The translations under genes and the position numbers were made by a program. A stretch of DNA of 18,966 nucleotides from an uncultured Eubacteriales bacterium (GTDB lineage Bacteria > Bacillota > Clostridia > Lachnospirales > Anaerotignaceae): positions 1 to 18,966 of the forward strand of contig CAKTER010000010.1 in NCBI GenBank assembly GCA_934552695.1, read 5' to 3'. A model generated the notes under the pieces. The model was not told where the DNA came from. It made no database searches and saw nothing but the letters and a program-made list of their open reading frames with translations. This document shows positions 7,354 through 16,842 of this stretch, piece after piece (position 1 is the stretch's first letter; each line of letters starts with the position of its first letter).

Positions 7354-10300
7354 TTATTTCAAGTCGTTCCAGGTCTCCGTCCCATTGTTGTCAATGGTAT
7401 GGTCGTGGGGCGTTGCCGCCTCCATGATGTTGTAGTAGCCCCAATAGGTCTTGGGGACGTCCACAAAGTAGGTCACCGCATTGCCGTCCACAAAGCTGCG
7501 GTCGGCGGTACGGGCCAGCATCCGGTTCACAATGGTTGCCACCTCGGCCCGGGTGATGGTTGCCTGCGGACGGAAGGTGCCGTCGCTGTAGCCGCTAATC
7601 CAGCCGTAGCTGACAGCGCTGGTTACGGCGGTGTAGAACCAGTCGGTCTCCGATACGTCAGAGAACGGGTTCTTCACCTCGGCGCTGGTCTTGGCAAACC
7701 GCATGGCAATGGCCGCAAACTCGCCCCGGGTAATGGTGCGGTTGGGGTCGAACTTTCCGTCCCCTACCCCCCGGAGAATCCCCAGGGAGGCCAGGGTGCT
7801 GACAGCCTTGCTGTACCAGGCGTCTGCCGGGACATCGCTGAAGCTTTCGGTGATGGTCACGTCCTTCTCCAGCAGCAGATTGTAGAACATCTGCGCCACC
7901 TGAGCCCGGGTCATCCGGTCGTCGGGGCCGAACTGCCCGTTGCCATAGCCGCTCATAAATGCGCCATGGTCCGTCACCGACATCCAATCGGCCACGCCGG
8001 TTTCGGTGGGGTCGGCCGGACGGGTCTCGGTGTTGTTTTTGTTGTTGTCCTTGTTGTTATCCTTGTTGTTATCTTTGTTGTTATCTTTGTTGTTGTCCTT
8101 GTCGGGCTTTTCTGCGGGCTTATCGGGCTTTTCCACGGGCTTGGCGCTTCCGCCGCCACCGCCGCCGATGCCGCCACCGCCGCCACCGGTTCCGCCGCCG
8201 CCATTGCCGCCACCGTTACCGCTGTTGTCCCCCGAGGTAATCTTCTCGTAGGTAAAGGTAATGGTGTAGCTGCGCAGGCTGGAGCTCAGGGCGCCGGTCA
8301 CGTCCTGGATGGCGTCGCCCTTCAGCTTATAGCCGGGGATGGTTACCGCCTTCACGCTTTCCGTCTCCCCGGCCTTCACCAGCTTGATGGTGGGGGACTT
8401 CAGCTCGCTGCCGTTGGTGTCCACATAGCTGACGGTGTAGGCTATCCACACCGTGCCGTCGGGCTCAATCACCGTGCCTTCGGGTACCCGGCCATTTGCG
8501 GGGGTGTTCCCGGGGACGGTCACGTTGGCGCCATCGGGCTCGGTAATGGTCACGTTGCCCACCTCGTCGATTCGGCCGGCGGGCTTGCCGGGCCCGGCCG
8601 GTTTTACGATAACGTCGTCGTCATCGCCGGTCGTCCCGTTTTCGCCCGGCAGAACAATAGTGCCGTCGGGCTTTTGGAAAGGCTTATGGTTGTCAAGCTC
8701 TACGTTGCCATCCTTATCGATGGTCGCTTCGCCCTCGACTACGGTGCCGTCGGGCAACGTAACCTTGCTGCCCTCGGGAACGTACACGCTGCCATCGGGG
8801 TACACATTGACCGTACCCTCATTGACCCGAATGGGGTCGGTGCTGCCGGGCTGTTTGATTTCGCTGCCCGCCGGGGCTTCCACATAGCCCTCCTTCACCG
8901 TCAGGCTGGCGTCGGCGCCGGGGGTCACCGTTACATCGTCGGCGTCCTCCGGTTTCCCGTTTCCGCCGGGCAGGGTAATCACGCCGGTATCCTGTGCCTC
9001 CTTATACAGGATGGCATACAGGTTCAAGGCGTCCCCATCTTTCAGCGTCACCGTCGCTTCGTCCGCATAAAACGTGCTAAACTTCGACGCAGCCCGGGTC
9101 GTGCTCCAGCCCATAAACGTCCAGTCTGCCGGAGCGGTAAAGGACTCGTTATAGGCATCCAGCTTGGCCTGGAACACGGCGCTGCCCTCGTGGGTCGCCG
9201 TTTGGGTCACCGTCGGCTCATCGGTATTCGGGTCGAATACCACAGTCGCCTTGTACTCCGTAGGCGCCGGGGTCTCGTTCACCCACTGGGCCGTCAGGGT
9301 CAGGTCTCCGGTCAGCTGTAGCTCCTGATTGGGTTCATAGCTCTTGTTGTTGGCTTCGTCCAGCCACTTTTCAAAGGTCTTGCCCCGGGGTGCGGTAAAC
9401 ACGCCGCCGTCCAGGGTTTGGTTGGCCTCGCCCTTCTTCAGCATCTGCCGAATCGTGTTGCCGGTGCCGCCGTTGGGGTCATAGGTCACAATTACATAGT
9501 CCTGAGAAATTACGTCGTCGGGGATCTTGTCCTCGGGCTTAATCACCGTGCCATCGGGCAGGGTAATGGTGCCGTCGCGGTCAACCACCGTACCACCGGG
9601 AACCCGGATATCCTCCTTCCCGCCTTCGGGGAAGTTGGGGTCGGTGGGGTCGGGACGGGTCACCGTACCGGTGCCGTCCTCGGGCACCTTTACGCTGCCG
9701 TCATTCCGGGGGCCTTCCAGCGTGCCGCCGTTGTCGGGGGTCACAGTCACGTTGTCCTTATCGTTGGGGGCCTCCAGAATGTTGTCCTTACCGGGCAGCT
9801 CAATGGCGCCGTTGCTTTGCTTATACCACTGGGCAAACAGCTCCATGCTGGCCGCCGGGACAGTCTCCCCGGGGTTATAGGTCTTGTTCTCGGTGTCAGG
9901 CTTGGCCACGGTGCCCTCCCAGTTCAGGAGCTTGGCGCCGTTCCCCTGGAAGGGGTTGTCCAAAATGGTCATGTCGTCGCCTGCAACCGCCTTCACATCC
10001 AGCTGGTCGTAGGCGCCGGTGTTCTCGTGATAGGTCACAACCACAATCACCGCAGTCGGGTCGTTACTGCCGTTGGGCTTGGTCACCGTCGGGGTGCTGC
10101 CGTCGCCGGGGATGATGATGGTGCCGCCGTTGCCGGGGCGTTGGATGATGATGGTGCCATCGGGCTTTAAGGTGCCGCCGTCCGGCAACACAACCGTCTC
10201 GCCGGTACCGGAAACCACGCTGCCGCCGTTGGGAATGCCAATGCTGCCATCGGCCTTCCGGTCGGGGTCGGTGTTGCCGTTGCCCTTGGCGGTGGCGTTA

Positions 10301-13300
10301 TCCGCCCCCGTGTTCGGGTTCCCATCCCCGGGGATGGTGATAGAGCCGTCGTCGCCCACCTTGTACCACTGGGCAAACAGCTCCTTAGCGTCGCCGTCGG
10401 CCAGGGGCAGCTTATCCCCGGGCTGGTACAGGGTACCGTTTCCGTTGGCTACGGTGTTCCAGCCGCCAAATTTCCAGCCGGAGACCTGGAAGGTGTTGTA
10501 CTCCAGGATGGCAATCAGTTTGGGGTCGGTGCCATGGCCCACCGTCCGGGTAATGGCTCCGCCGGTGGTGCCGTCGTTGGGTTGATAGGTAATGGTGGCC
10601 CGGTATTGATAATCCGTTCTCCACTGGGCGTACAGGGTCAGGTTGGCCGCCACAGCGGTGTTCTTCGCATAGGTCTTGCCGTTGCCGCTGCCGTTGTCGT
10701 TCCACTCCACGAAGGCGGCGCCGTCAAAGCCATCGAACAGGCTTCCCTGCACCCGCAGCTCGTTCTTTTTGCCCAGCTCCTTCTTCACTGCCCCGGTGCC
10801 GTTGTTGGCATAGTAGGTAATGGCAATGTAGTCGGAGTCTGCGGGCAGGTCGCCGGGGATTTTTTGGCCGGGTCCGATTTCCGAGCCACCGGGCAGGGTA
10901 ATTTTCCCGTCCTTATCCACCACCGTACCGCCGGGGACAATAACCTCCTCCGTGCTGCCGGGTTTGTCCGGGTCGGGGCGGGTCACGGTGCCGGTACCGT
11001 TTTCGGGCACCTTCACACTGCCGTCATTCCGGGGGCCTTCGATCACCGTACCGGTGCCGGGGGTCACAATCACGTTATCCCCATCGTCGGGAGCCGGGAT
11101 CTTCCCATCCACGCCGGGCAGCACTACCGTGTTATCCAGCCGGTTATAGTTAATCACCAGGGCCCCGGTGTTGGCGGTCGGCGTCAGCGTAATGCCGCCG
11201 GCCACATCGGTTTCTCTTCCGGCCACAGTGCCATCGGTAAAGATATAGGTATGGGCCTTGTACCCGGCAAAGCCGGGCACGTCGATGGCATTGGCCTCGT
11301 CACGGTTGACCTTAATGGTCTTATCCTCGGCCAGCTTGTACCCGTTATACAGGTAAGAGATGGTCAGGTCGGCCTGGTACTCCGTGGCGCTGGTCTTGTT
11401 GTAGTAATAGGTTACCGCCGTATCCGCCGTCAGTCCGGTCAGAGCCAGCGTGCCGTTGGTCTTGTCGTACCCGGCGGGGAAGGTCGTTTGGCCGCCCTCG
11501 TTCCCGGCGGCGATGCCCACCAACGTATACCCGGCCCGGTAAGGCGGGGTCAGCGTCAGGTTGCCGGTGGTTCCCAGGGTATCATCCTTTTTGATAACCT
11601 CATGGGTCTCGTAGTCCGCCGGGGTGTTAAAGTCGTTCCGTTTAACCTTCACGTCTACCACGACAAAGTTGGCGTCGTAGTAGTACTCCACTGCGTTGTT
11701 GCCGCCGCCCACCAGCACCGTCAACGGGGAGGTCTGGTTCGCCGCCAGCTTATACTTGTTGTTTTGCAGGTACTGCGGTGCGCTCACAATAACCTTTTCG
11801 CCCACCACCGCCTCCATGGCGTAGTTCATCAGCAGGGCCTTTTTGTCGTTCTGCGTACCGTAGTGATAGTGGACGGTCACCGTACCGGCGGTTTTGGCCC
11901 GGTACCAGAAGTACACGTTCATGGCCTGCCCGCCGTCGTTATCCACCTTGTAATACTTGCTCACCTGGTCATTCAAGGCATAGCCGTCAATGCTTTGGGC
12001 CGAGGCCTTGTAGTTCTCGCCAATCCGAGCCTGTTCAAAATTGGCAATGTTCGTAATGGTAGCTTCACCAATCTCCTGCTCCGTAGCAGAACCAAAGTCC
12101 GCCTGAGCCAGCTTGGCGCTATCGATGGCCACAAAGTTCACGGCCTTAAGGTCCTTGGTGTAGAACACCTCAAACTTCGTTTTATCGGTAAAGTGCTGAG
12201 CGGTCAGGGTCACCGTCCCCGCCCCCGTGGGCTGGAACTCCGGACTGGCAGCGGCATTGGGGCTATAGGTATACCCTTCGGCGCTCAGGTTCAACACATT
12301 GCTCGTCGCCGTCGGATTGTACTCACGGTCCTGTTCGCCGTTGATTACAGCGATGATGTCGTCGTTCCCCGTATCGGGGTTATGCTCCTTCAGGGTAAAG
12401 GTCACGTCCCCCTGCTCCGCATAGGTAAAGGTCAGCACATTGTCGCCGCTCTGCATGGTGGAGATGGTCTGGGTCAGGTCGCCCACCAGCGCATACCCGT
12501 CCACCACCGGCGCCGTAATGCGAATATCCTTCAGCCCGGAGCGATACCCGGTCAGGACGGTATCGGGAACCGGAGTCACCCCGTCGGTCAGGGGATGGCC
12601 GTCGGTGCCCACCTTCTTCACCACCACCCGGGAGGAATCCTCCACAAAGTAGTAGGTAACAATGGCGTCCTCGTTGTTGGGGGCCTCCACCTCCGTGGTG
12701 TCGGTTGCCTCCGCACTGTGCTGCGGAACCACCTTAATGCTGTCCAGCTTATAGCCGGGGATGATGTACTCCACGTCCGAGGCCTTGTACTTCGTGGTGC
12801 CGTTGCCCTTGCTTACCAGGGTCACGTATTGGTACAGCTCCTTGGTGCCGTCGGCGCTCTTAAAGAGCACGGTGTGCTTCACAAACTCGGCGTTGGACAC
12901 CGAAGCATAGTGGAACTCCACCGTATTCCCGGCCGGGGGAGCGTCATAGCTCACCGTCACGACGGGGTTATTCACCAGGGAATACCCGTTGATGGTCGGG
13001 GCCTGAATGGTCACCTGCCCGCCCTTTTTCACCGTATAGCTCATGGCATAGTCCGGAGACGGGTTCAGCGGCACGGTGGGCTCGGTATCGTTCACCAGCT
13101 TCACCGTAATGGTCAGGGGCTGATCCAGCTTGTACCGGAAGGTCAGCGTATCGTGGGCCGGATCCCCATTCGGTGTAATCTTCTGGCTCCCGTCCTCACC
13201 GGTCTGTAGCACATACCCCGTCCAGGTGGGGGCCTGCACCGTCAGCTCCACGTCCTTAAAGGCCGGGATTTGATAGCTCTGGAACACCTCTTCTAAGCCG

Positions 13301-16300
13301 TCGCCGTCCTCGTCACACACCGAGTTGACGGTAATGGTGGCGTACCGGGTGGCGTCGTTCTTCTGATACCAGAAGTCCACCGTCTGACCGGCCACGTCGT
13401 CCACGAACACGTCCTTCGGGTTCCGGGCGGCTACCGCCGTATAGTCGGAAGGAGTGGTCACCTCGTCGGCACCGAACACATATTTCTGGCCTACCGGCAG
13501 GCCGGGAAGCTTCTGGGTTGTGATGGTCGCCCCGGTGTCCACATCTTTCTTTTGCACCGTAACGTCCTGCTTGTTCCGGGTGTAGGTGTAGGTCACGGTC
13601 ACGTCGTCCTTGCCGTTGTAAACCGCAGACGTGGCGGTGCCTTCCCCATCCAGAGTAAAGTAGGGGATGGTGCCGAACAGCTCGGCGGCCTTGTCTGCCG
13701 TAGCGTCGATGGCTGCGCCCTTCAGCACCCGGATGGTCTTGGTGGCCAGCACCGCCCCGCCGACGGCGTCCACGTCCTGATAGGTCACGTTGCCTTCCTT
13801 TTTGGTAAAGTAATAGTCCAGATAGTTCTGGCTGCTGTCCGCATTTACGGTAATCGTAGTCGGCGTACTTTCGTTATCGTAATTCGTCAAAGTCAGCGGC
13901 CCATAGGAATACTGGGTACCAACCTCCGCCTTTACCGTAAAGGGCGTAAAATCCTCCAGCGGAATCGTCGTATCCTTATAAAAGGCCCGAATCGTTACGT
14001 CCGCCTTATTTTCCACATACACAAACTCCACCAGCCCGATGGCGTCGGTATAATTGTTGCCCTGCGTTCCCTGCAGATTCTCCAAATGGATGCTGGAGCC
14101 ATTCAGGTCGGCGCTCCGGTCCGTCCCGTCCACCAGCACCTTTTCAATGCGGTAGCCGGGCATGGTAAAGCCGACAATGGTCGCCTCCGTAATCCCTTCG
14201 GGATACGAGTTGGCATAGCTCCACAGCTCTTTTTTCACTGTCTGCCCGTCCTCGGCCAAAACGATACCCCGGGTCGTGACCTCCGCCACGGGCACGCCTT
14301 CCGGCGTATAGGTGATGGTGTATTTGGAAATATCCCGCTGCCCGTTCGCTATATCGGCATTGGGATTGTTGGTTAAAAAGTTCTTATCCAGCGTCAGCAC
14401 CGCCGGTTCAAACGCCGTTTTGGCAGCGTTCTTATTCATGTCGGTGCCCTGTGCCCCAAAGGCCGCATTATACCACTTCACCTTAGCGGTCAACCCGTTA
14501 ATGGGTACGGTATCGTATGCCACGCCGGTCAGCAAAGTCCCCTGCGTGATATTCGCCGCATTGTAGCCGTTCAGATCCCAGGGGAAGCCATAGCTGGCCT
14601 CGTAGGTCGTGCCGTTGGCGTTTTTCAGCGCCTCGTACTCCGTGGTATACTTTTCGCCGCCGTCCCGAGTCATTTCCCGGGTACGGGTTTGAATCGTGAA
14701 CTCACGGTAGATATTTTTGACCTCTACCAGACGGATGAGGTTCACCGTCATGGACTTAGAGGTATCGTCCGGGTCGGTCACCGTCATGGGGATCTTCAGC
14801 CAGTAGCGGCCGTTTTCAAGCACGTTCAGCTCGGCTTGTTTCGTCCCCGGTGTCACCGTCAGCGTACCCTTATCCTTCGGATTGGTCACATCGTTATAGC
14901 CGCTGGCATCAAAGGCATACTCGTTCACCGTTTGGTTCAGCGCATAGGTCTTTGTGTTGTCATTTACCTTCTCCCGGAACCATTGGATGGAACCGAGGGA
15001 AGAATTACTTGCGGCGCTTGCATCAATTTTGATGGAGATGGGTGTATCAGCCTCAGTAGTTGCATCATTGATATACACCTTTTGGGTATTGGAGATCGAG
15101 GCGGAGGCGGTCACATTCAGACCGATTTTCACCTCTACCGCATTGTCGTTGTTCTCCTCAACCGTAAAGGTCTTGCCGTCGCCCTGCTGAATGATGCCCA
15201 CATCACTGCGGTTGACATCAAAATAGGAAAGGCTATAGTCTCCCTTGGGCAGCCAGAGGGTAGCCTTGCCGTCAAGGTCGGAAACCGTTTTGTAGGTATA
15301 TTTTGCCGCTGCATCCGTTTTGTTGACCGCAACCTCTACATTGGCACTGCTTACCACGGCATTATCCGCCTTGTTCCGCACCGTCAGTGTGACTTCATAG
15401 AGCGTTTTGCTGTTTTTGTCCGTAGGCTGTGCGCTTAGCTTCGTGGTATTGTCATAATCGAGAAAACGGACATTGTTCTCAGTTGTGTTGATTTTAATGC
15501 TCAGTGGTTGTTGACCGTTTTCCAAAACCGGTTTTGTTGCTGCAAAACCATGTCCGGGTGCTCGTCTGGCATGTGCACCGTGACCACCATAACCAGAATC
15601 CGGGCCCGCAGTTGTGCCTTGAACCCCTACTTTATTGCCGGTTTCTCCGGTAACAATGTTGCCGATGGCTGTCAATTGACCTCCATTCACAGTTAAGCTG
15701 CCGCCATCACCGTTATAGTTCATATAACCGGTGCCTCCGGTACCGCCAGCACCTGCCCAACGACCGGAACCCGGATCACCAGGGGCAGCGCCGCCCTTGC
15801 CGCCAGCACCACCGATGCCGCCGGCACCGCCACCAATGCTGGCAGGGATCACTTCAACAGATGCACCATTACGGTTCAGCGTGAATTTACCGCCACTTAC
15901 GGTGATCGTACCTCCATTGACGGTAACATAGCCACCGCGGCCGCCGCGGCCACCGTTACCACCGGTTCCACCACCGCCGCCGCCACTTGCGAACCAGCCG
16001 CCAGGTACCTGATTGTCATAGTAGTTAAGGTATGTTTGCCCACCTTGTTCGCCGGCTTTACCGGCTTCGCCAGCAGCACCCATACCGCCGCCGATGCCCG
16101 CGCCGCCAAGACCACCCGTGATTGTCAACCGGCCTGCATTGATCGTGACATCGCCAGCTTGCCCTGCGTCTGTACCATAGAGGCCGCCCTTGCCGCCGGT
16201 ACCGCCCCAATAACCTCCGGGGTTATCTTTGCAGTTGCGATGGTTATAATATATTGTTGAAGAACTGCCGTTTTTAGCGCGAGTAGCTGTATACAAAGAG

Positions 16301-16842
16301 TCAAGGCGTCCGCCGCCGATGCCCGCACCGCCGTAGCCGCCGGTCACAGTCAAAGAGCCGGTGCCGGCAGCGCCCTGTGCCTTGTCAATGGTCAGTTTTG
16401 CGCCGAACTCGCAAAGGATACCGGCACCGGCGCTTGTATCAAACTCACCTGCGTTGCCGGTCTTTGTGCAGTTCAACACATTTTCTGTGCCATCCGCCAA
16501 AACCAGCGTCAATTCAGATCCACCCAGAATCTGAATCGGTGAGGTGGCACTGTTGATTTTTAAGCCGTTCAAAACCAAGGTCACCTTGACCTTAGTGGCC
16601 GCAGCACCACCGGCGGCATCCGCACCGATCAAAATAGGCTGCGTTACATTACCGGTAACTGTATAAATGCCATCTTGCTTGATCTCTGTCGCACTGCTGG
16701 CATTTAATGTGAGTTCCTGCGTGCCGCTGATGTCCACGCCGCTTCCGGCCGCTTCCGCCGCCATCGCAGGCAGCGCCAAGGCCGGACACAGTCCGATGAC
16801 CATGGACAGCGCCAACAGCCAGGATAAAAATTTCTTTCTCAT
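7354..16842 (-). CDS. Giant SLH-anchored surface protein with Gly-rich head, MucBP-like and InlB/Flg_new repeats
   Basis: A 3162-residue exported protein. Residues 1-29 form the signal peptide (MRKKFLSWLLALSMV..., AMA|A). Residues ~30-165 resemble a right-handed beta-helix, carbohydrate-binding (Cthe_2159-like) domain (GIYTVTGNV, LNGLKI). Residues ~167-420 are Gly-rich with GGAGIGGG motifs. A Cna-B-like sandwich lies at ~475-540. About 12 MucBP-like repeats cover ~880-1900 (IPGYKLD, INGYSLV, VDGYALV, ending VTYYF/FHYAS). Five InlB/Flg_new repeats (YAQW, LFAQWYK) alternate with PDGT/PGGTVV strands at ~1905-2860. A Gly-rich hinge, a Lys-Pro-Asp linker and (KDNN)5 precede three SLH domains (~2950-3120), each with an FSDV- or TRAQV/TRGEF/TRAEV-type motif. 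SLH domains bind secondary cell-wall polymers, so the N-terminus should project outward. The binding partner is unknown. The start is ATG with AAAGGAG 10 nt upstream. The recombinase gene and a possible promoter switch lie upstream. Confidence 0.95.
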   Translation of the reverse strand: MRKKFLSWLLALSMVIGLCPALALPAMAAEAAGSGVDISGTQELTLNASSATEIKQDGIYTVTGNVTQPILIGADAAGGAAATKVKVTLVLNGLKINSATSPIQILGGSELTLVLADGTENVLNCTKTGNAGEFDTSAGAGILCEFGAKLTIDKAQGAAGTGSLTVTGGYGGAGIGGGRLDSLYTATRAKNGSSSTIYYNHRNCKDNPGGYWGGTGGKGGLYGTDAGQAGDVTINAGRLTITGGLGGAGIGGGMGAAGEAGKAGEQGGQTYLNYYDNQVPGGWFASGGGGGGTGGNGGRGGRGGYVTVNGGTITVSGGKFTLNRNGASVEVIPASIGGGAGGIGGAGGKGGAAPGDPGSGRWAGAGGTGGTGYMNYNGDGGSLTVNGGQLTAIGNIVTGETGNKVGVQGTTAGPDSGYGGHGAHARRAPGHGFAATKPVLENGQQPLSIKINTTENNVRFLDYDNTTKLSAQPTDKNSKTLYEVTLTVRNKADNAVVSSANVEVAVNKTDAAAKYTYKTVSDLDGKATLWLPKGDYSLSYFDVNRSDVGIIQQGDGKTFTVEENNDNAVEVKIGLNVTASASISNTQKVYINDATTEADTPISIKIDASAASNSSLGSIQWFREKVNDNTKTYALNQTVNEYAFDASGYNDVTNPKDKGTLTVTPGTKQAELNVLENGRYWLKIPMTVTDPDDTSKSMTVNLIRLVEVKNIYREFTIQTRTREMTRDGGEKYTTEYEALKNANGTTYEASYGFPWDLNGYNAANITQGTLLTGVAYDTVPINGLTAKVKWYNAAFGAQGTDMNKNAAKTAFEPAVLTLDKNFLTNNPNADIANGQRDISKYTITYTPEGVPVAEVTTRGIVLAEDGQTVKKELWSYANSYPEGITEATIVGFTMPGYRIEKVLVDGTDRSADLNGSSIHLENLQGTQGNNYTDAIGLVEFVYVENKADVTIRAFYKDTTIPLEDFTPFTVKAEVGTQYSYGPLTLTNYDNESTPTTITVNADSSQNYLDYYFTKKEGNVTYQDVDAVGGAVLATKTIRVLKGAAIDATADKAAELFGTIPYFTLDGEGTATSAVYNGKDDVTVTYTYTRNKQDVTVQKKDVDTGATITTQKLPGLPVGQKYVFGADEVTTPSDYTAVAARNPKDVFVDDVAGQTVDFWYQKNDATRYATITVNSVCDEDGDGLEEVFQSYQIPAFKDVELTVQAPTWTGYVLQTGEDGSQKITPNGDPAHDTLTFRYKLDQPLTITVKLVNDTEPTVPLNPSPDYAMSYTVKKGGQVTIQAPTINGYSLVNNPVVTVSYDAPPAGNTVEFHYASVSNAEFVKHTVLFKSADGTKELYQYVTLVSKGNGTTKYKASDVEYIIPGYKLDSIKVVPQHSAEATDTTEVEAPNNEDAIVTYYFVEDSSRVVVKKVGTDGHPLTDGVTPVPDTVLTGYRSGLKDIRITAPVVDGYALVGDLTQTISTMQSGDNVLTFTYAEQGDVTFTLKEHNPDTGNDDIIAVINGEQDREYNPTATSNVLNLSAEGYTYSPNAAASPEFQPTGAGTVTLTAQHFTDKTKFEVFYTKDLKAVNFVAIDSAKLAQADFGSATEQEIGEATITNIANFEQARIGENYKASAQSIDGYALNDQVSKYYKVDNDGGQAMNVYFWYRAKTAGTVTVHYHYGTQNDKKALLMNYAMEAVVGEKVIVSAPQYLQNNKYKLAANQTSPLTVLVGGGNNAVEYYYDANFVVVDVKVKRNDFNTPADYETHEVIKKDDTLGTTGNLTLTPPYRAGYTLVGIAAGNEGGQTTFPAGYDKTNGTLALTGLTADTAVTYYYNKTSATEYQADLTISYLYNGYKLAEDKTIKVNRDEANAIDVPGFAGYKAHTYIFTDGTVAGRETDVAGGITLTPTANTGALVINYNRLDNTVVLPGVDGKIPAPDDGDNVIVTPGTGTVIEGPRNDGSVKVPENGTGTVTRPDPDKPGSTEEVIVPGGTVVDKDGKITLPGGSEIGPGQKIPGDLPADSDYIAITYYANNGTGAVKKELGKKNELRVQGSLFDGFDGAAFVEWNDNGSGNGKTYAKNTAVAANLTLYAQWRTDYQYRATITYQPNDGTTGGAITRTVGHGTDPKLIAILEYNTFQVSGWKFGGWNTVANGNGTLYQPGDKLPLADGDAKELFAQWYKVGDDGSITIPGDGNPNTGADNATAKGNGNTDPDRKADGSIGIPNGGSVVSGTGETVVLPDGGTLKPDGTIIIQRPGNGGTIIIPGDGSTPTVTKPNGSNDPTAVIVVVTYHENTGAYDQLDVKAVAGDDMTILDNPFQGNGAKLLNWEGTVAKPDTENKTYNPGETVPAASMELFAQWYKQSNGAIELPGKDNILEAPNDKDNVTVTPDNGGTLEGPRNDGSVKVPEDGTGTVTRPDPTDPNFPEGGKEDIRVPGGTVVDRDGTITLPDGTVIKPEDKIPDDVISQDYVIVTYDPNGGTGNTIRQMLKKGEANQTLDGGVFTAPRGKTFEKWLDEANNKSYEPNQELQLTGDLTLTAQWVNETPAPTEYKATVVFDPNTDEPTVTQTATHEGSAVFQAKLDAYNESFTAPADWTFMGWSTTRAASKFSTFYADEATVTLKDGDALNLYAILYKEAQDTGVITLPGGNGKPEDADDVTVTPGADASLTVKEGYVEAPAGSEIKQPGSTDPIRVNEGTVNVYPDGSVYVPEGSKVTLPDGTVVEGEATIDKDGNVELDNHKPFQKPDGTIVLPGENGTTGDDDDVIVKPAGPGKPAGRIDEVGNVTITEPDGANVTVPGNTPANGRVPEGTVIEPDGTVWIAYTVSYVDTNGSELKSPTIKLVKAGETESVKAVTIPGYKLKGDAIQDVTGALSSSLRSYTITFTYEKITSGDNSGNGGGNGGGGTGGGGGGIGGGGGGSAKPVEKPDKPAEKPDKDNNKDNNKDNNKDNNKDNNKNNTETRPADPTETGVADWMSVTDHGAFMSGYGNGQFGPDDRMTRAQVAQMFYNLLLEKDVTITESFSDVPADAWYSKAVSTLASLGILRGVGDGKFDPNRTITRGEFAAIAMRFAKTSAEVKNPFSDVSETDWFYTAVTSAVSYGWISGYSDGTFRPQATITRAEVATIVNRMLARTADRSFVDGNAVTYFVDVPKTYWGYYNIMEAATPHDHTIDNNGTETWNDLK
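7500..7990 (-). other. Three SLH domains at the C-terminus of the giant protein
   Basis: SLH1 runs from WMSVTDHGAFMSGYGNGQFG to TRAQVAQMFYNLL. SLH2 runs from FSDVPADAWYSKAV to TRGEFAAIAMRFA. SLH3 runs from FSDVSETDWFYTAV to TRAEVATIVNRML. A conserved-looking tail follows (FVDVPKTYWGYYNIMEAATP...), as in many clostridial SLH proteins. These are the cell-wall anchoring domains. Confidence 0.93.
8041..8100 (-). repeat. Five tandem 12-bp repeats encoding (KDNN)5
   Basis: Five exact-length 12-bp units (8041-8052, 8053-8064, 8065-8076, 8077-8088, 8089-8100) differ only at C/T and A/G wobble positions. Each encodes Lys-Asp-Asn-Asn, next to a Lys-Pro-Asp-rich linker before the SLH domains. The unit is a multiple of three, so slippage would change linker length without breaking the frame. 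Confidence 0.95.
8148..8222 (-). repeat. Poly-glycine hinge in the giant protein
   Basis: Low-complexity GGN codons encode a glycine run broken by Asn, Thr, Ile and Ser. It lies between the last MucBP-like unit (IPGYKLKG...) and the Lys/Pro/Asp linker. It is probably a flexible hinge separating the display region from the SLH anchor. Confidence 0.85.
9651..9752 (-). repeat. Internal duplication, copy B (EGPRNDGSVKVPEDGTGTV module)
   Basis: Encodes VTVTPDNGGTLEGPRNDGS followed by VKVPEDGTGTVTRPDPTDP. It nearly repeats the segment at 10971-11076 in protein and DNA, with a 23-bp identical core at 9695-9717. The core offset between copies is 1323 bp, exactly 441 codons. Confidence 0.85.
10971..11076 (-). 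repeat. Internal duplication, copy A (EGPRNDGSVKVPENGTGTV module)
   Basis: Encodes VIVTPGTGTVIEGPRNDGS followed by VKVPENGTGTVTRPDPDKP and precedes the first InlB repeat. Its 23-bp identical core is at 11018-11040. Together with copy B it shows that the PDGT plus InlB block grew by duplication. Confidence 0.85.
15590..16340 (-). repeat. Glycine-rich GGAGIGGG region of the giant protein
   Basis: Residues ~167-420 contain repeated GGAGIGGG, GGxGGxGG and NGGTITVSGGKFT / NAGRLTITGGLGG turns. The alternation of Gly-rich loops with T-hydrophobic-T-hydrophobic strands suggests a stacked beta-solenoid. It follows the Cthe_2159-like N-terminal domain. Confidence 0.8.

Noticed and set aside
10534..13209. 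891-codon plus-strand open frame (and similar ones at 139-1653, 7399-9321, 13552-14376)
   Set aside because: They lie antisense to giant genes with clear domains, have Gly/His/Val-rich compositions without domain signatures, and are explained by GC-rich codon use that keeps the opposite strand free of stops.
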